Shown: in pieces, positions 33,251 through 45,714 of the stretch
Numbering within the stretch: the stretch's first letter is position 1
Layout of the letters: every line of letters starts with the position of its first letter
Assembly (NCBI GenBank): GCA_022495005.1
Contig: JAGYXB010000018.1
Coordinates: 558,001 to 622,000 of the forward strand
Reading direction: 5' to 3'
From: Rhyacophila brunnea
Lineage: Eukaryota > Arthropoda > Insecta > Trichoptera > Rhyacophilidae
DNA length: 64,000 nucleotides
Program-made: the position numbers and the translations under genes
Notes under the pieces: model-generated
Seen by the model: the letters and a program-made list of their open reading frames with translations, nothing else
Database searches by the model: none
What the model was told of the DNA's origin: nothing

Positions 33251-34279
33251 TCCTGACGTGGAGTAAATGGAAACCACGCGATGCGTCTAAGAACACCAGC
33301 TGTCTCGTCAATGTTTTTGCTTATTCTTATTGCATGCCGTTATACACAGCTCCACTATATATCATATCATGTTTGCAACATTATAATATTAAGTCGAAAT
33401 CCAGTTTTCTTGAAAATGAATCGGATAACAATCATAATAAACATGTATCGACGTACACTCATACATTTATTATAACCATGCACAACTTCATGAATAAGAG
33501 TAGAACATGTAACATAATAATAAAAAATATTTCATTATTATTTTGTACACACTCCAAGAGTAATATAATAAATAGAAATTCGTGATAGATACTTTGTACT
33601 CTCTTTGGGCACTTTTACGTAAATATTTATACTTCTTGGATTCATAGATTATCTTACAAGACAAACAATATTCATGTATCAGTTTCATAATAAGTCAAAA
33701 ATAATAATAGTATGTAGGCAGTTAGTTGAATCAAATATTTACTTTGTCTACTATTATATTTTATTGTTATGATATATTTATTAATTTATTTGATTTCACT
33801 TTTATTTATAAGCTCATACCATTTTTTTTTTCATTATTCAATTAAATCAAATATAAAATAAAATAACATATTCACTGAAACATTTAAATCCCAAATGAAT
33901 TAAAATAGAAACACAATTTTCTAGATAAACTAGTTTAATAAAACGTTTTATGTTAAATCATCTTATTGAATTTTTTGTACTTCGCATCGGACAACTAAAA
34001 TTTGAAAAGTCAAAAGGAAAGGAAAACTTTGACAAATACTCAAAAATAATTAATCAGTGAAATTTTCTTTTGCCAGAAGAAACTACGTATATCAGTAGAG
34101 GTAGACTATAGAGATCCGACATAAATAGTGCACACTAAACTTTGTCAGTCATACTTATTTGTTTTCATTGAAATAATAATACAAATTACCCATGGTATTA
34201 ATTAGTTTTTGAAATTCAATTAAATCATACCTTAACCAAACCGTACGTACAGATCGCCTCACCACATGCCTACATACAA
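33251..34279. other. No gene recognised
   Basis: AT-rich; the 121-codon plus-strand frame at 33220-33585 has low-complexity composition (Asn, Ile, Ser) and no motif, and is likely chance. Confidence 0.4.
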
Positions 34280-34450
34280 AGCGGCCCTCGCAGTCAAGTG
34301 CGTAAGGCACTGTCTTCTCATCTGGTAGCTCCGTGTCCGATTCTCGGTGAGGTTACAATATTTCTAAGTAGTTGTGTGATTTTCTCAAAGGCTGGGTGTT
34401 CTTATTACATTAGTGCCATTGGATCTCATGGGTTGTTGTAGTATTTTAAA
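34280..34450 (+). repeat. tRNA-related SINE, family 2, copy 3
   Basis: Head GCGGCCCTCGCAGTCAAGTG with B-box-like GTCCGATTCTC, then body TTTTCTCAAAGGCTGGGTGT and TTAGTGCCATTGGATCTCAT, matching the family 2 copies at 11985 and 15592. Confidence 0.55.
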
Positions 34451-34553
34451 AATCTCTAAATATTGAATATAGTTTAACCCTATATTCTACTTATATATCA
34501 ATGAAGTGCACATTATATGTAATTGCCTTACTGTGTTAACGTGGCTATTATAT

Positions 34554-34954
34554 AATATCGTCACCTCAATACTACAACAAGATTACTTTGATTTGGTCAT
34601 TGTTGGAAAAATGAAATTAAAACTTTACTTGATTACCATAATAATTCTAGGCTATAATTATTATTTTAAATAAAAATGAAAAATTTGGCTTGTTTAATTA
34701 TTGGGAATAATTAAATAATGTTCAATTGTATGAAAAAATATTGTAGATATATTATTTTATTTATTTAATGTATTTATAGTTTTAAAGTTATCTAATATTT
34801 TCAAATAGAAAATTAATGCAGTTCGCATTAACTTCTGACTGACCTAGTTTTATCATTTTGTAGAGAAGGAAATGTAGAATCATAATATTTAATAGCTATC
34901 TCAAAAACAATGAAAATCAAGATATCTAGTTGTAGTTATTGAGGTGACGATATT
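34554..34954. mobile_element. 401-bp MITE with 25-26 bp inverted ends
   Basis: Left end AATATCGTCACCTCAATA then CTACAAC; right end reverse complement AATATCGTCACCTCAATA then ACTACAAC: identical apart from one inserted A. The interior is AT-rich without coding capacity. The flanks (TATA on the left, AAGATG on the right) do not show a clear duplication. Confidence 0.7.
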
Positions 34955-35060
34955 AAGATGTTGTACGTAAGATAGTGACCAAGACTTTTTTACTGTCAAA
35001 TAGGTTCAGTATTCGGTGAAAATGCTCAATGTCGATTCGTGTCATCTTCTGGTGTATTAT

Positions 35061-35622
35061 CCATACCTCAATCCCACAGAACAGATTAATTAATAGAATT
35101 AGACTATACCACAGCACACTACATTCTGGCGCAGGGTTTGAATGTGTGTGTCCTACGAAAATAATATACAAATTATAGACGTGCAATAGTGTGTGTTGCA
35201 ACCTTCAAATATTTCAATATTGAATGACGATCAGTGCATAAACCGAGAACAGTTATCATAACATAGGGCAAGCTAAGAATGACGTATTCTTTAAGTTAAT
35301 CCCATTTTTTCATACCCGAGATCGGTTGCCTATTACTCCACACCCGTTATGTATTTCAGCTCCCATTAATTCTGAGTTCCCTACTCAATGCCATAGAAAA
35401 GAATTGAGAGAATATAAACAGCAAACCATAAACAGTCTCAGGTATACATATTACATTGAGATCTATATTGCTGAGGTGACATCTTATTTTGAGAAAGTCA
35501 CTTTTTGTTACCTCAGTTCTTGTTTTCCCATTTCTCTTGACCCGTGTTTCTAAATATTTATAATAGATCGCACGTTCAATCGGTGATAAATCAACCTAAT
35601 AAAAAGGTTTATTTCTACTGAT
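35061..35622 (+). repeat. Dispersed repeat R1, copy 2
   Basis: Same orientation and order as 20868-21444, with small indels (for example no GTGTGTGA microsatellite expansion). Both copies end AAGTTTATTTCTACTGA or a close variant. Confidence 0.75.
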
Positions 35623-35818
35623 CGGTTTTTTTTACTGTTAAATAGCTTCAGTATTCGGTGAAAATGCTCAATATAGATAGAAACTATACTATTGTATCAT
35701 AACTAGTAGTTGTAAAACCTTTTTTAATGGGATTTGATATTGCTTAGGTAAGTCAAGTATTGTCACGTAGGTATTGGTAGTCCAAAGTATAGGATAGGTA
35801 GTTTTGCCAGCTCGTTAT

Positions 35819-36117
35819 TAAGGCTATACTTCAGCTGAGGCATGGTCTAAAAAGATCGCGACTAGGCGATGCGTGGATTGTGCAAATGACGCGAGCCGAA
35901 CGAAATATAGTTTGTCATAAAAATTCAACATGCGTCCTTTTAATGTTATGTTTATTATTATATTCGTAATATTAATAGTATATTCATTGACATGTTTTCT
36001 TTTTCAAGTACATGCGGAACGTTTTTTAGTCATCTTTACACGATTTAAGAATATATTCCTCCGACGCCATCACAAAACAAATTGACGTGCTCACACCTCG
36101 ACTGTCAGTATACGATT
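35819..36117 (+). repeat. Dispersed repeat R2, copy 1
   Basis: Matches the reverse complement of 63552-63838: GGCATGGTCTAAAAAGATCG, TAGGCGATG, CGAACGAAATAT, TATTCATTGACATGTTT, TTTTAGTCATCTTTACACGA and CGCCATCAC. No tRNA head, transposase or clear inverted ends were found. The GC-richer 5' part contrasts with an AT-rich middle. Confidence 0.7.
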
Positions 36118-36996
36118 GGCGATGACTGGGAATTTTCTGTTGAAAATTATTTGTCGTTTCACTTATCAATGCTATTAGTTTTTTGTTGTTTTCTCCCATT
36201 ATATGATTATTATTATTATGTGGGTGCGTAAGACAGTGTCTGTTAGTATGACTTTTTTAAACTGACAAATAGATTCAGTATTTGGTGAAAATATTCGATG
36301 TAAGATGGAAACTAGGCAGGTAACTAATAGTTATATTAAAACATTTTTTAATGGGATATGATATTGCGTAGGTAAGTCACGTATTGTTGTTACGTATTGG
36401 TATTCCAGAGAATGGGATAGTTTCACCTGTACGTAATGCCCAAACAATGCTTTAGTTCAGTTTTTTGTTGTTTTCTCCTGTTGCAATTCATAAATCATTC
36501 AGTGGTCCGGTCGGTGTCTATTTTGAACAGTTGCAAAACCGGTTACAAATAATTTGCCACATGCGGCCGCAATTTCCATGCATCCCCCGTGGTCAGGTCT
36601 TGATGCGGTGGTAAGGTTTACACATCTGGGAATAATAACGCGGTCGAAAGGTCAAGCAAATTATTTCACTGAACCACGCCCTAGTATTTCCACACTACGT
36701 CAGATGAGAGTGTTGTCGCAATATATCTTTATTTACTTTTCCGAGTGTACAATTTGCGGTCGTCGTCCGCCAAATAAATATTTATTCATCTTGTTTTATT
36801 TGGTAACCCTAATATTATCTTTGTCCAGTACTAAAAACAATACAGAGACAAATCAAAAAGAGTAAGTAGGTACTTACGATTAAGAGCTCTTATATCTCAT
36901 TAAATGGGCATGGTACTTACCATTAATCTTTAGAAATTTAGTAATAAAGTTTTTTTCATACGCATCGGTTATTTTTTCAACTAAATTATCAGTAAT

Positions 36997-37252
36997 AATT
37001 ACAAGATAAAAAGAACTTTTTATATACCACGTTTTTAAACTTTCTGTTAAATGATATAAATTTGACTCTGCTTAAAGATGGCTAAAAGTATTAAAAGAAT
37101 GCATTTTCATCGAGTTCTGACATATTATAAAAGTTTCAAATGTCTAGCTAGTCGGGAAGTTAGTTAAAAATCGATTGCAATATTTGTATTGGACACACAA
37201 GAAAAAAATTGTACTGGACAAACAAGAATACGAGCTAATAAAAACGTGGTAA
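36997..37252 (+). mobile_element. Helentron-like (HINE) element, copy D (compact)
   Basis: The shortest complete copy, best for defining the ends: AATTACAAGATAAAAAGAAC, subterminal ACCACGTTTTTA, and at the other end TAATAAAAACGTGGTAA. The middle lacks the GTAACGCACG block present in A-C. Carries a 29-codon frame (37078-37167) starting MAKSIKRMH. Both edges diverge from the other copies immediately outside these coordinates. Confidence 0.7.
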
Positions 37253-38809
37253 AAATGCAATTTATTGCATCCTTTAAATTCTGCTACTGGGCTTAGGCTT
37301 TAATGAATAATATTTTTTTATATTCTTGTACTGCTGTGTAGTTATCAGTGGCAAGCACGCACACAGAAAATGATTTAGAGGGGTCCATATTTTTTTTTAA
37401 TTGATTTTTAATGTTGCAGGAAGGGGTGGGGTTAAGAAAATATAGTAGGTGCCACTGGCTTCCACATTTACTCCGCCTGCTACTTATAGCTTTGCATCGC
37501 TTCAGTCGGTGAATACTACACTTCTTCATGTATATTCCCTATACCCAGTCACTATGCACTTTAAATCGAGCGATAAACCTACTGTATTGTGAGTGCGACA
37601 CAAGTGGTTTTCGAATAAGTGTGGCTTAACGGTCATAATTATTAAGATGTTTAGTATCCGTTTGTATCATCCGCGCCGTCTTATCTTTTAAATATTATGT
37701 CGCATCATCTGGGTCACGATGCTCAGTCATGAAGTTCTGAATATTTCATTTATTTAAATAATATGTATTTTTTCCCTTTCTGAAAGGGGATCCGGAAACC
37801 CCGACTCTTTCCATTAATTAAAATAAACATGTGGTATCAATTCCATCATAACCAGCTTTGTTCTCTTCAAAGTTTAAAAAATAAATCTTAAATTGGCAGA
37901 GAGCTTTTCAAATAATATCGTTTTCGTAATTTCGTTGTCATTAGTATGTACCATGTATGTAGGTTTGTCAATAATAATATCATAGTTTTACTATCTACGC
38001 AATTCTGACATTGATATAGTGGTAAGATAAAATATAAGCAACTCAATCAAACTAAGACACAGCCTGTGAGCTAAGCTTTTCAAGCTCATCGCTCATGATC
38101 AATGGTCACGAATTTGAAAAAGTCGACGAATTCATACGTCATGTAGTAGAATCACGCTTCATTCCTCAAAATGACATTATACAAGAAGCTCGTGGAATAA
38201 TGATAATATAAAATAAAACCTTACAAAGATTTACAGAGATACATACTTAATCAGGCGAGTGGCGAAAAATCATTACTAAGGATATATTCTGTTGTGTAGA
38301 GACATTCATTTATTTAATTTAAAAGGAATATCAGGATTATTTCCAATATAATTGACTGATTAGAAAGTATGAAACGCAATTGGACGTCATAAAAAAATTC
38401 TGAACCGTCAACTGGTAACCGCTTGTCGGATATACTAAAATAAAAAACCAGGAAAATATAACTGCATGTTTTTAAAAAGATAATTATACGAAAACATTCA
38501 ATGAGTTTAATTATCTTTCATGTTTACGAACGTGTGTTTCATTGCTAGTTTTACAATGATTGTTTTTTAAATACGTTTTTAATCGATTAAAAAAATGTTA
38601 AAGCTTCAGTTGTATAATGAATACATTATAATATGTTAGGTATATATAATTATTTAGCAATAAGTATACCTAATTAAAAACAATAAATAAATTTCAATTA
38701 AATATCTACTAACAGCCGAGAAATCATAAAATAAAAAACCCCAATCTACAAATTCAGTTAATATCAATATCAGTTTATATATATAATATACTATGTGCTC
38801 ATGTATTAA
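37253..38809. other. No gene recognised
   Basis: AT-rich, nothing matched. Confidence 0.45.
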
Positions 38810-38998
38810 TTTAAACGTTATAGTCAGTAACGTCGTTCCAGGTTCGAATCCTGGGTCTAAAAAGTACACAATTTATTTTTCAGTTTGTATACGAGTCAGA
38901 GTATGGACTTATTAGGTTGAGCAAGTGGCTAACATCCATGTTCGTAAAAACAAAATCTATTTAATACAAACCTGTGCTCTGTGGAGGTCCTTACAGGT
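38810..38998 (+). repeat. SINE family 1, copy 8
   Basis: B box CCAGGTTCGAATCCTGG, GTACACAATTTATTTTTCAG, GAGTATGGACTTATTAGG, GCAAGTGGCTAACATCC and ACAAACCTGTGCTCTGTGG. The head before the B box is decayed, and the 3' end after GGAGGTCC is lost. Confidence 0.8.
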
Positions 38999-39714
38999 GT
39001 ATAATATATTACTAATAGGGGCAAGTGTGTTTTAAATATTATGTACATGATGAAATACTCTAGATATACAGAAAACAATGAAATTTAGAGAGTCAATAAT
39101 ATGTTTATTCAACAACTCAAATACAGATTAATCTAATTAAAACAAATGAAAAATGGAGACAATGTATTTACTAAAAATCGTGATCAATGTTTGCAAAAAC
39201 AAAGAAATTATAAAAATAATGAAGCTACTAGTCATACTGAATTTAAGGTTGGCAACCGTCCAAGCGGCAATCGTCAAAGGTAAACTGTTTATCAAAGAGA
39301 TCCGTCCATCGGTGCAGCCAAGATTAAAGTGTCCAAGGAATATAAAGTCCTTCTCTTCTGCCGCAGCGTTGCAGTTGGTGTAAAAGAGAAAACCAATCTC
39401 GCGTCCTTTTCTATTTGCTTGCCCTATACATATTTTGTTGATTAGGTGTATTTGCAATGTGACAATACCTACCTTTTGGATGCGCTTTTCTTTATTCCGG
39501 CGAAGCCCCAAGGTTCCGTGGATCTCCGGTTGGGAATCACTTTAGACAAATTAAATCTGAAATAAAGCTCTCGATAAACTTCAAAATATTCACCAACTCA
39601 ACAACATGAACTCGTATATCCGAAGTTTATATAATTGACTTATGAATATAAACTACTGGAAAATATGAAAGTAGGTAAGCAAGATATCTTTGAAATTAAT
39701 TTAATGAGAAAAGT

Positions 39715-39946
39715 CTTCAGAATGTGATAAGTGGCAATAAACGCACACACGTGAAATCAATACTACTCTACGATATGTCTCACAGATGGAAAACATTCTA
39801 CCACCCTACAATTCAATTGACCGGTAAGAAAAGGAAGGGGACCTATACTTAGGTGTCTGAACTTTTTGAGATATACACCATCCCTAAAACAAAGTAAATA
39901 GAGCAAGTCGGCTGTAGTGCCGATAATGATGATGATGATCATTTAC
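39715..39946 (+). repeat. Possible LINE 3'-end fragment L4
   Basis: Ends in ATAATGATGATGATGATC, the simple tail seen on other fragments, preceded by a decayed stretch reading GKKRKGTYT-like. The coding match is weak; the tail is the main support. Confidence 0.35.
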
Positions 39947-41574
39947 ATCTAGCTTACTCTTCAGCACTCTAATCAACATATACCTACCTACATATTATAT
40001 CGCATGTAATTTGCGTGCATTAAAAGTTTTAAATATCTGAACATACTGAAAATAACATGAAAAAGCCTTAAAGCTTAGTATAATAATAAATCAAAAACAA
40101 TGAAGATATATTGTTGTTTTCAAATACTGGTACATTGTGACAAAATATTTTTTTTATTATTTTTCATCACGAGATTTTTATAAATACCACCCTTTTAGAC
40201 TGTATTACGTTCCATGCCCTTAGGTTATTTGAGTTTGTAAAAAAAGAACGTAAATTTTACAAAAGCGTAGCATGCTATTACTGGTTTAGATTTTTTCTTC
40301 AAGCACATTTGCGCAAAATAATACACATTACAATGATTAGAGTTTGTTCTTTCAGTAATGACATGACAGAGTGACGGGAAGGTCTCTAGGGAGCTTATTT
40401 TTAATATCGCTCGAAGCTTTCTACCTCCGTAGTGAAATAATTTGTTGATTATATGGTACGTGAATCATTATTTTTCATTGAAATGAAACATAATGGCTTG
40501 TTGACATACTCTTTTACGACGAGCTTTTTATGTGGAAAAGGTACTTGAATAACTTTAAATAAAAACGTAGCTTTTCATCGCTACAGTAATTTTTAACGGG
40601 CATTTAAAATACAGATTTATAGATCATTGGCTGATAATATAACACAGTTCTTCAGAACCAAAATTCCACGAACAGCGCCAGGAACCCCGCGAGAATTTGT
40701 ATAAAATTTATCATAAATTAATTTTTGTTTTGTTTCTCCGAAATCATTTAAAATTTGTATTGAAACGTTATTATTACATCAAAGTATTGATTTATATTAT
40801 GTTAAGATTACTCGTTTATCCAAAGAATGGGAAATTAATATATTTTTATTATTTTTGTATAAAAGTATTTGATAATTATCATTTCACTGACTTCATCTGG
40901 TGACGTTTAGTATACGTAGGTAGTTCATGTGCTATTTAGGGGCAGCGAATATCAAGAAAGGGACTCGAATAATACAACTTTTGAGAGTAGATTCAATAGA
41001 GATGACAAAATTATCGTCTATACTCTATATAATAATATATATAATATTTGAATATTTGTGGGTGTAGATATTAAAATTGTATTGATTTTTCTGCATGTAT
41101 TCGTTGCATAAATAATAAAATTACACCCAACTTGAGGCTACAGATAGTAAAAAGCGGGACTTTCCTACGCATTTTGCTTTTCTAATTTAACTCGTTGGAT
41201 TTTGTGTCATCCAAATAAGGGTTTCCAGAAATTTTACAAAATGCTCCGAGAATTTCGCCAACCAAAAAGGGGTAGAAAATCAATCATAGAACACGTATTA
41301 ATTATAGTATAACGTATAACAATATTATATTCTAATTAATGATATTACTGTGCTTGAATTTTAAAATACAATATTTGTGTCGATTCGATTGTATTACATT
41401 ATAAGTATATTAAAAATCAATCTACATATTTATATCGCAATCATAATATGTGTCATAAGACTGTGGATGTACTGACCACTTATTATCAGAAACTAGTGAT
41501 GTGTAAGCTCAGTGTATTCGAATATATTATTCAATAGAAGAAATATATTTGCCGAAAATCAGAAATTGTCGTTT
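39947..41574. other. No gene recognised
   Basis: AT-rich, nothing matched. Confidence 0.45.
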
Positions 41575-41775
41575 AGAAATTTAAAAACTTTGGTAGACGA
41601 GATACCTCGTGGAAAATGAACGATGTATAGTCATTAGGCAAAACCAGAAAGATGACGACGTGCTGAGGGACCACGAATGCGATGGATGCTGAAACGTGAG
41701 TTGATTACGACGTTGGAGGTGGCCAGGGTCATTCCTGAGCTGTTGTAGTGCCATTCAGAATAATAACAATACCAA
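41575..41775 (+). repeat. RTE-like LINE 3'-end fragment L5
   Basis: The plus strand reads KPERRRAEGPRMRWMLKREL, a decayed form of the R-G-R-P-x-x-R-W tail, with a stop soon after and an AATAATAACAATACCAATAA tail. Confidence 0.5.
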
Positions 41776-42574
41776 TAATTATGTTCGTATACTGCATCTC
41801 GGAGTAAAATGTAGTATTTTATGATAGTATTACACTATTACTTATATAAACCAATTAATCTAATTTTAATAATTTTTCGCAGGACCTATTAGTCATTTGG
41901 CAGTAAACTAAAGTGTTTTTTTCTAGAAAATTTTCACATTTTAGAAAACGCCCTGATTGTTGTGCGGTTGTGCCGACGGGGGAGCGTTGGACAGCATATT
42001 ATTATAGTATTCTTGTAAAAACTTGATAAAAACAAACCCATCATCACTTACTATAATGATGCAAATATAACAAACATTTTCATTCGTCTCGGGCTTCAAG
42101 AATTATTCTGAAATACAAAAAAATGGAAATTCGAGATTGATTTATTGAATTCTCGAGAAATATCTTTACTTAATTTTAACTCACCCGGCCCAAATTTTCT
42201 GCCGGAGAAAGCCGTTTAAGATGAAATTTGTGACCTTTTTGTTTTAGCTTGTATTACCACAATTTTTTACACTTTTTTTACACAATTTTTAATTTAGAGA
42301 ATTCTGTTCCGGTTCAAAGTAAAGAGCATTTTTAAAAGCTTTTCTCCCCCAAATACGTTTAGTGCCTTATCAGCTTTTCTTGCCCAATATACTTTTCACC
42401 GGCTTTTCCCGCTTTAAAGTCAAGTGATTTATTTTTCTCCTTCTTTTTTTACTATTTTTCTCATAGTAAAAAAATTCGAATTATTGATTGAGATACAAGA
42501 ATTCTCGAAATTTTGAAAAAATATTTCTCGATTATTACTCTAAAATTGTCGAGTCGAGATTTCTCGGCCAAAAC

Positions 42575-43178
42575 TTCTAGTACAGTGGGTCTTAACCTGG
42601 GTTCGGTGAGTCAGTCTCAGGGGTTCGGCAGAGGTCAAGACACACACTCGACTCATATGATTCGTGATGTCAAGTTCAACAGCAACTCTTCAGAACAACA
42701 ACGCTCTCAACGTTTTGGTATCAACAAATGGTAACGTACCCTGTTATTACTAAGAAAGCTCTGGAGATTTTCATACCGTTTATTACAACATACGAGCAAT
42801 CCTTTGGGCATAAAAACGAAGAAAAGGAATAGACTTTGTTGCGAAAATGACATGAGATTGGCACTTGCCAAGGTGAAGCCACGCATTTCTGAACTGGTCT
42901 CTGAAAGGCAACAGCAGAAGTAACTCTGATTTGCAGTAAATTTTCATTATTATGTTTTTGTTTTTGTGTGAAAATCATGTTTTTATGGTTTTGTTTTTTG
43001 AACACAGTGATGTTGATGCACGGTTCATTTTGTGCACCAGTAAAAGATATAGGTACCTATGTTTTGAATTTGAAAAATATCATATTTTATTTTTCCAATT
43101 AAGAAGGGTTCGATGAATGCGCATATGAAACTGGTGGGGTCAGTACCTCCAACAAGGTTAAGAACCACTGTTCTAGTA
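42575..43178 (+). mobile_element. hAT element (588 bp) with perfect TSD and transposase scrap
   Basis: Element 42583-43170 between TTCTAGTA duplications (42575-42582, 43171-43178). Left end CAGTGGGTCTTAACCTGGGT, right end (reverse complement) CAGTGGTTCTTAACCTTGTT. Around 42840-42925 the plus strand reads ENDMRLALAKVKPRISELVS, the start of the C-terminal region of ZBED/SCAND3-like hAT transposases. The rest of the gene has been deleted. Clearly derived from an autonomous hAT by internal deletion. Confidence 0.88.
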
Positions 43179-45700
43179 GGTATATCCCTTCCCATATATT
43201 TTTATTTTAGTAGTTTTTCTAGTACTCTTTGCGTTTCTCTTTCCCATGATCATGTTAAAAGATTAAACTCAGTCTCACTACACCTGAGGACATGGCGACC
43301 TTATTTTTAGATTATTGCTCTCGAAACATTTCCAAGCCTAAACTGCAAACGCTTCACGTTACCTATTAGAGCATCATGATACACCCGATTAATACCGGGT
43401 GTAATACGAGGTGGGTTGGATAGTGAGCGTTATTTCATTGTACGAAATATATTATTTTATCATAATATTAATTATTATTTGCATATTATTATATGCTACC
43501 GTTTATATGCAGTGCTTTGTATAACACAAAGCATTTCAATGCGCTTAGTAATACCGTGCAGTATCAAATATCATTTTATATCGTAAAATGATATATTATA
43601 TTCTATACAACCGTAACTCAAATCTTGTCATTTTATGCCTTCTCGTTTTTACAATTCACAAATTAATACGAAACAAATCCGAGGTTACACATTTAATATA
43701 GGGTAATTCCCATTTATCTTTTCGGGGGATTTTGTTACGTGCATAAACGTTAAAGTTAACCAGAGGTAATAAATTCTTGTTTCCCTGAATCGAGTCCGAC
43801 CCCAAATGGCGTAAACGTCGAATACCAGCTGAATAACAACAATGGAAAGTAATTAATAATGCAAAATATTGGTACAACAGTCTTGCCACATCGAATGAAT
43901 GCCTTTTCAGGAATGTTTCGCCACTGGGGAAATTGCGGAGCAGCATTTTCCACATTGGGAAACTGATATTTGACCAATTAGTAAAAGAATTGTTATACCT
44001 GTAATGTACAATGTATTGATTGAATAGCCATATAATATACGATATATAGTCTGCAAGGGTGAATTATTAGTGGCTTGAGACCCGAAATTTTTTCAATTTA
44101 GTTTTTTTTTACTTTTGTCTAATAAGTCTACTCTCTTTCGAATTTCTATATAAGGCTGATTTTATTTTAAATGCAAATAGACCATTGATTTTTTTTGAGC
44201 AATTCTTCCCTTTCTATTTTCATTGCAAAACAGTTCCAGATTTCAAAGTTAAAATATAATATATAGTAACTGGTTATTAGTTATTTTATTCACTAAATAT
44301 TGCTCTTATTTCGAATAAATGCATTTTTTGCCAAATTAGAACAGCTTTAACCGTTGGCCATATATTTTACAAAAAAAGTTATACTTACTATAAAAAATCT
44401 CATTTGAAAAATATACTACGCCCAACGGGATTTTTCCTAAAAAAATATATTTTATTTACATTTATATCTAACAGAGCTTTGATATTATAATAGAACTAAT
44501 ATGTCACTGTGATACGTAAAGCACGACAAGACGCTTCAAAATAATGCACTGCTTTGTCATTTCTCAAAATATCATTTGACTGAGGTATTGAAACCCTTAG
44601 TTTGTAAATTACATTATAAGTTTCTAATCTGATACCTATTTTAGAGATAGATACCAGTGATATTATTGTTAACACGACTGAACCCGATATAATTCCTTGA
44701 GTATATCATAATATGATTTGCATGTTTGCGCAACGCAACTACGAGACGTGTTCCTGCACTATATCAACATGAGTAGATAACGATTTTCTAAAATATGACA
44801 TTGGTAGGGAAATAGTGATTAATGAGATAAATAATATAATTCTGATAGCATAATTATTTCAAAACCCCAAACAACCAAAAAAATTTACTATAACAAGATG
44901 AAGTTATATAAAAGTGTTACCTACTTTTTGATGAAAAGACTTATGTGAGGTCACGTGTGATATAAGTGTAAATACTTGACATCTTTTTATTTGGGTGCAT
45001 TATAATAAGATGTCAATTTATCAACGTATGAGTACAACGCAGGAAAACTTTGTATGACTTTTAAGTATACGTGTTGATGGTGCCAAGGCCGTCAATGAAC
45101 TGCCAGACCCCGGTGTCTCCACAAATGATATTAAATAAATAGTAAATACATAAGTTTTTACCCAACTAGTTATTGTGTCTATTTTTTTTAAATGTTAAGT
45201 ACATTTTCCACAATTGTTTATTATCATTCGAGATCGGTGATAGTTATAAATAATGAATATCGACGGCGCTATGGCTTGTTTTTAGGTGCCATCTTTATTT
45301 TCTTTTTTTTAATAAATGACACACGCATTTGATAGTTGTGATTGTTCATATTAATATCGTAGGTTTGTTTTTTTCGGCGGCTATTTAATGAGCGCCTATC
45401 ATTCCTATAGAAATTGCGGATATTGTTTTATGACGTCATCAGTTTCGTATATTTTTAAGCGTCAAATAGATTTATATAATTCAGAGAATACATTGAAATT
45501 AGATAAATGAAACTGCTTAATTCTAATATGCATACGAACATCAATTTCTAGTATGTCTATCTTCAGTTTTTGAAGTTATACTTCTTTTGGGGCGAGAGTG
45601 AAATGGAGAGCTGCGCGCGCACACCGTTACGAAAGCATGAAAATAGCTGCGAATCAGTCAGCTGTATACAATTGAAAGTTTGATAGTAGAATATTGTTCC
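43179..45700. other. No gene recognised
   Basis: AT-rich. A small 7-bp-arm hairpin (ACACCCG ... CGGGTGT) lies at 43381-43402. Frames of 73-99 codons at 43656-43977 on the minus strand overlap each other and show no motif. Confidence 0.4.
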
Positions 45701-45714
45701 GTTGCCTAGGCAAC
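45701..45714. promoter_or_regulatory. Perfect palindromic RFX X-box
   Basis: GTTGCCTAGGCAAC is a full, symmetrical X-box (consensus GTNRCC-spacer-RGYAAC), the binding site of RFX factors that in animals often control ciliary genes. The surrounding 45.59-45.84 kb is locally less AT-rich (GCGAGAGTG, GAGCTGCGCGCGCAC), as a promoter might be. No gene body is identified beside it. Chance occurrence or an unrelated palindrome remains possible. Confidence 0.35.

Larger units (their letters stand above)
34965..36440 (+). repeat. Local repeat cluster: three TTCAGTATTCGGTGAAAATG units
   Basis: Three direct copies of a block starting TTTTTTACTGTCAAATAG and TTCAGTATTCGGTGAAAATG occur at about 34985-35035, 35624-35830 and 36238-36440. 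The second and third also share TTTTTTAATGGGATTTGATA and the AGGTAAGTCAAGTATTGT block. Dispersed repeat R1 copy 2 lies between units 1 and 2, and R2 copy 1 between units 2 and 3. Confidence 0.65.

Noticed and set aside
33220..33585. 121-codon frame
   Set aside because: Low-complexity Asn/Ile/Ser composition in AT-rich DNA, starts inside the GC-rich island and lacks any motif.
39488..39537. hAT end GGTTCCGTGG...CCGGTTGGGAATCACTTTAGAC
   Set aside because: Resembles the right end of the hAT at 7103, but I found no left end or target duplication, so only a possible fragment.
42110..42570. Possible further member of the TCTCGAGA MITE family
   Set aside because: TTCTCGA words occur at both sides, but I could not find matching ends or an 8-bp duplication.
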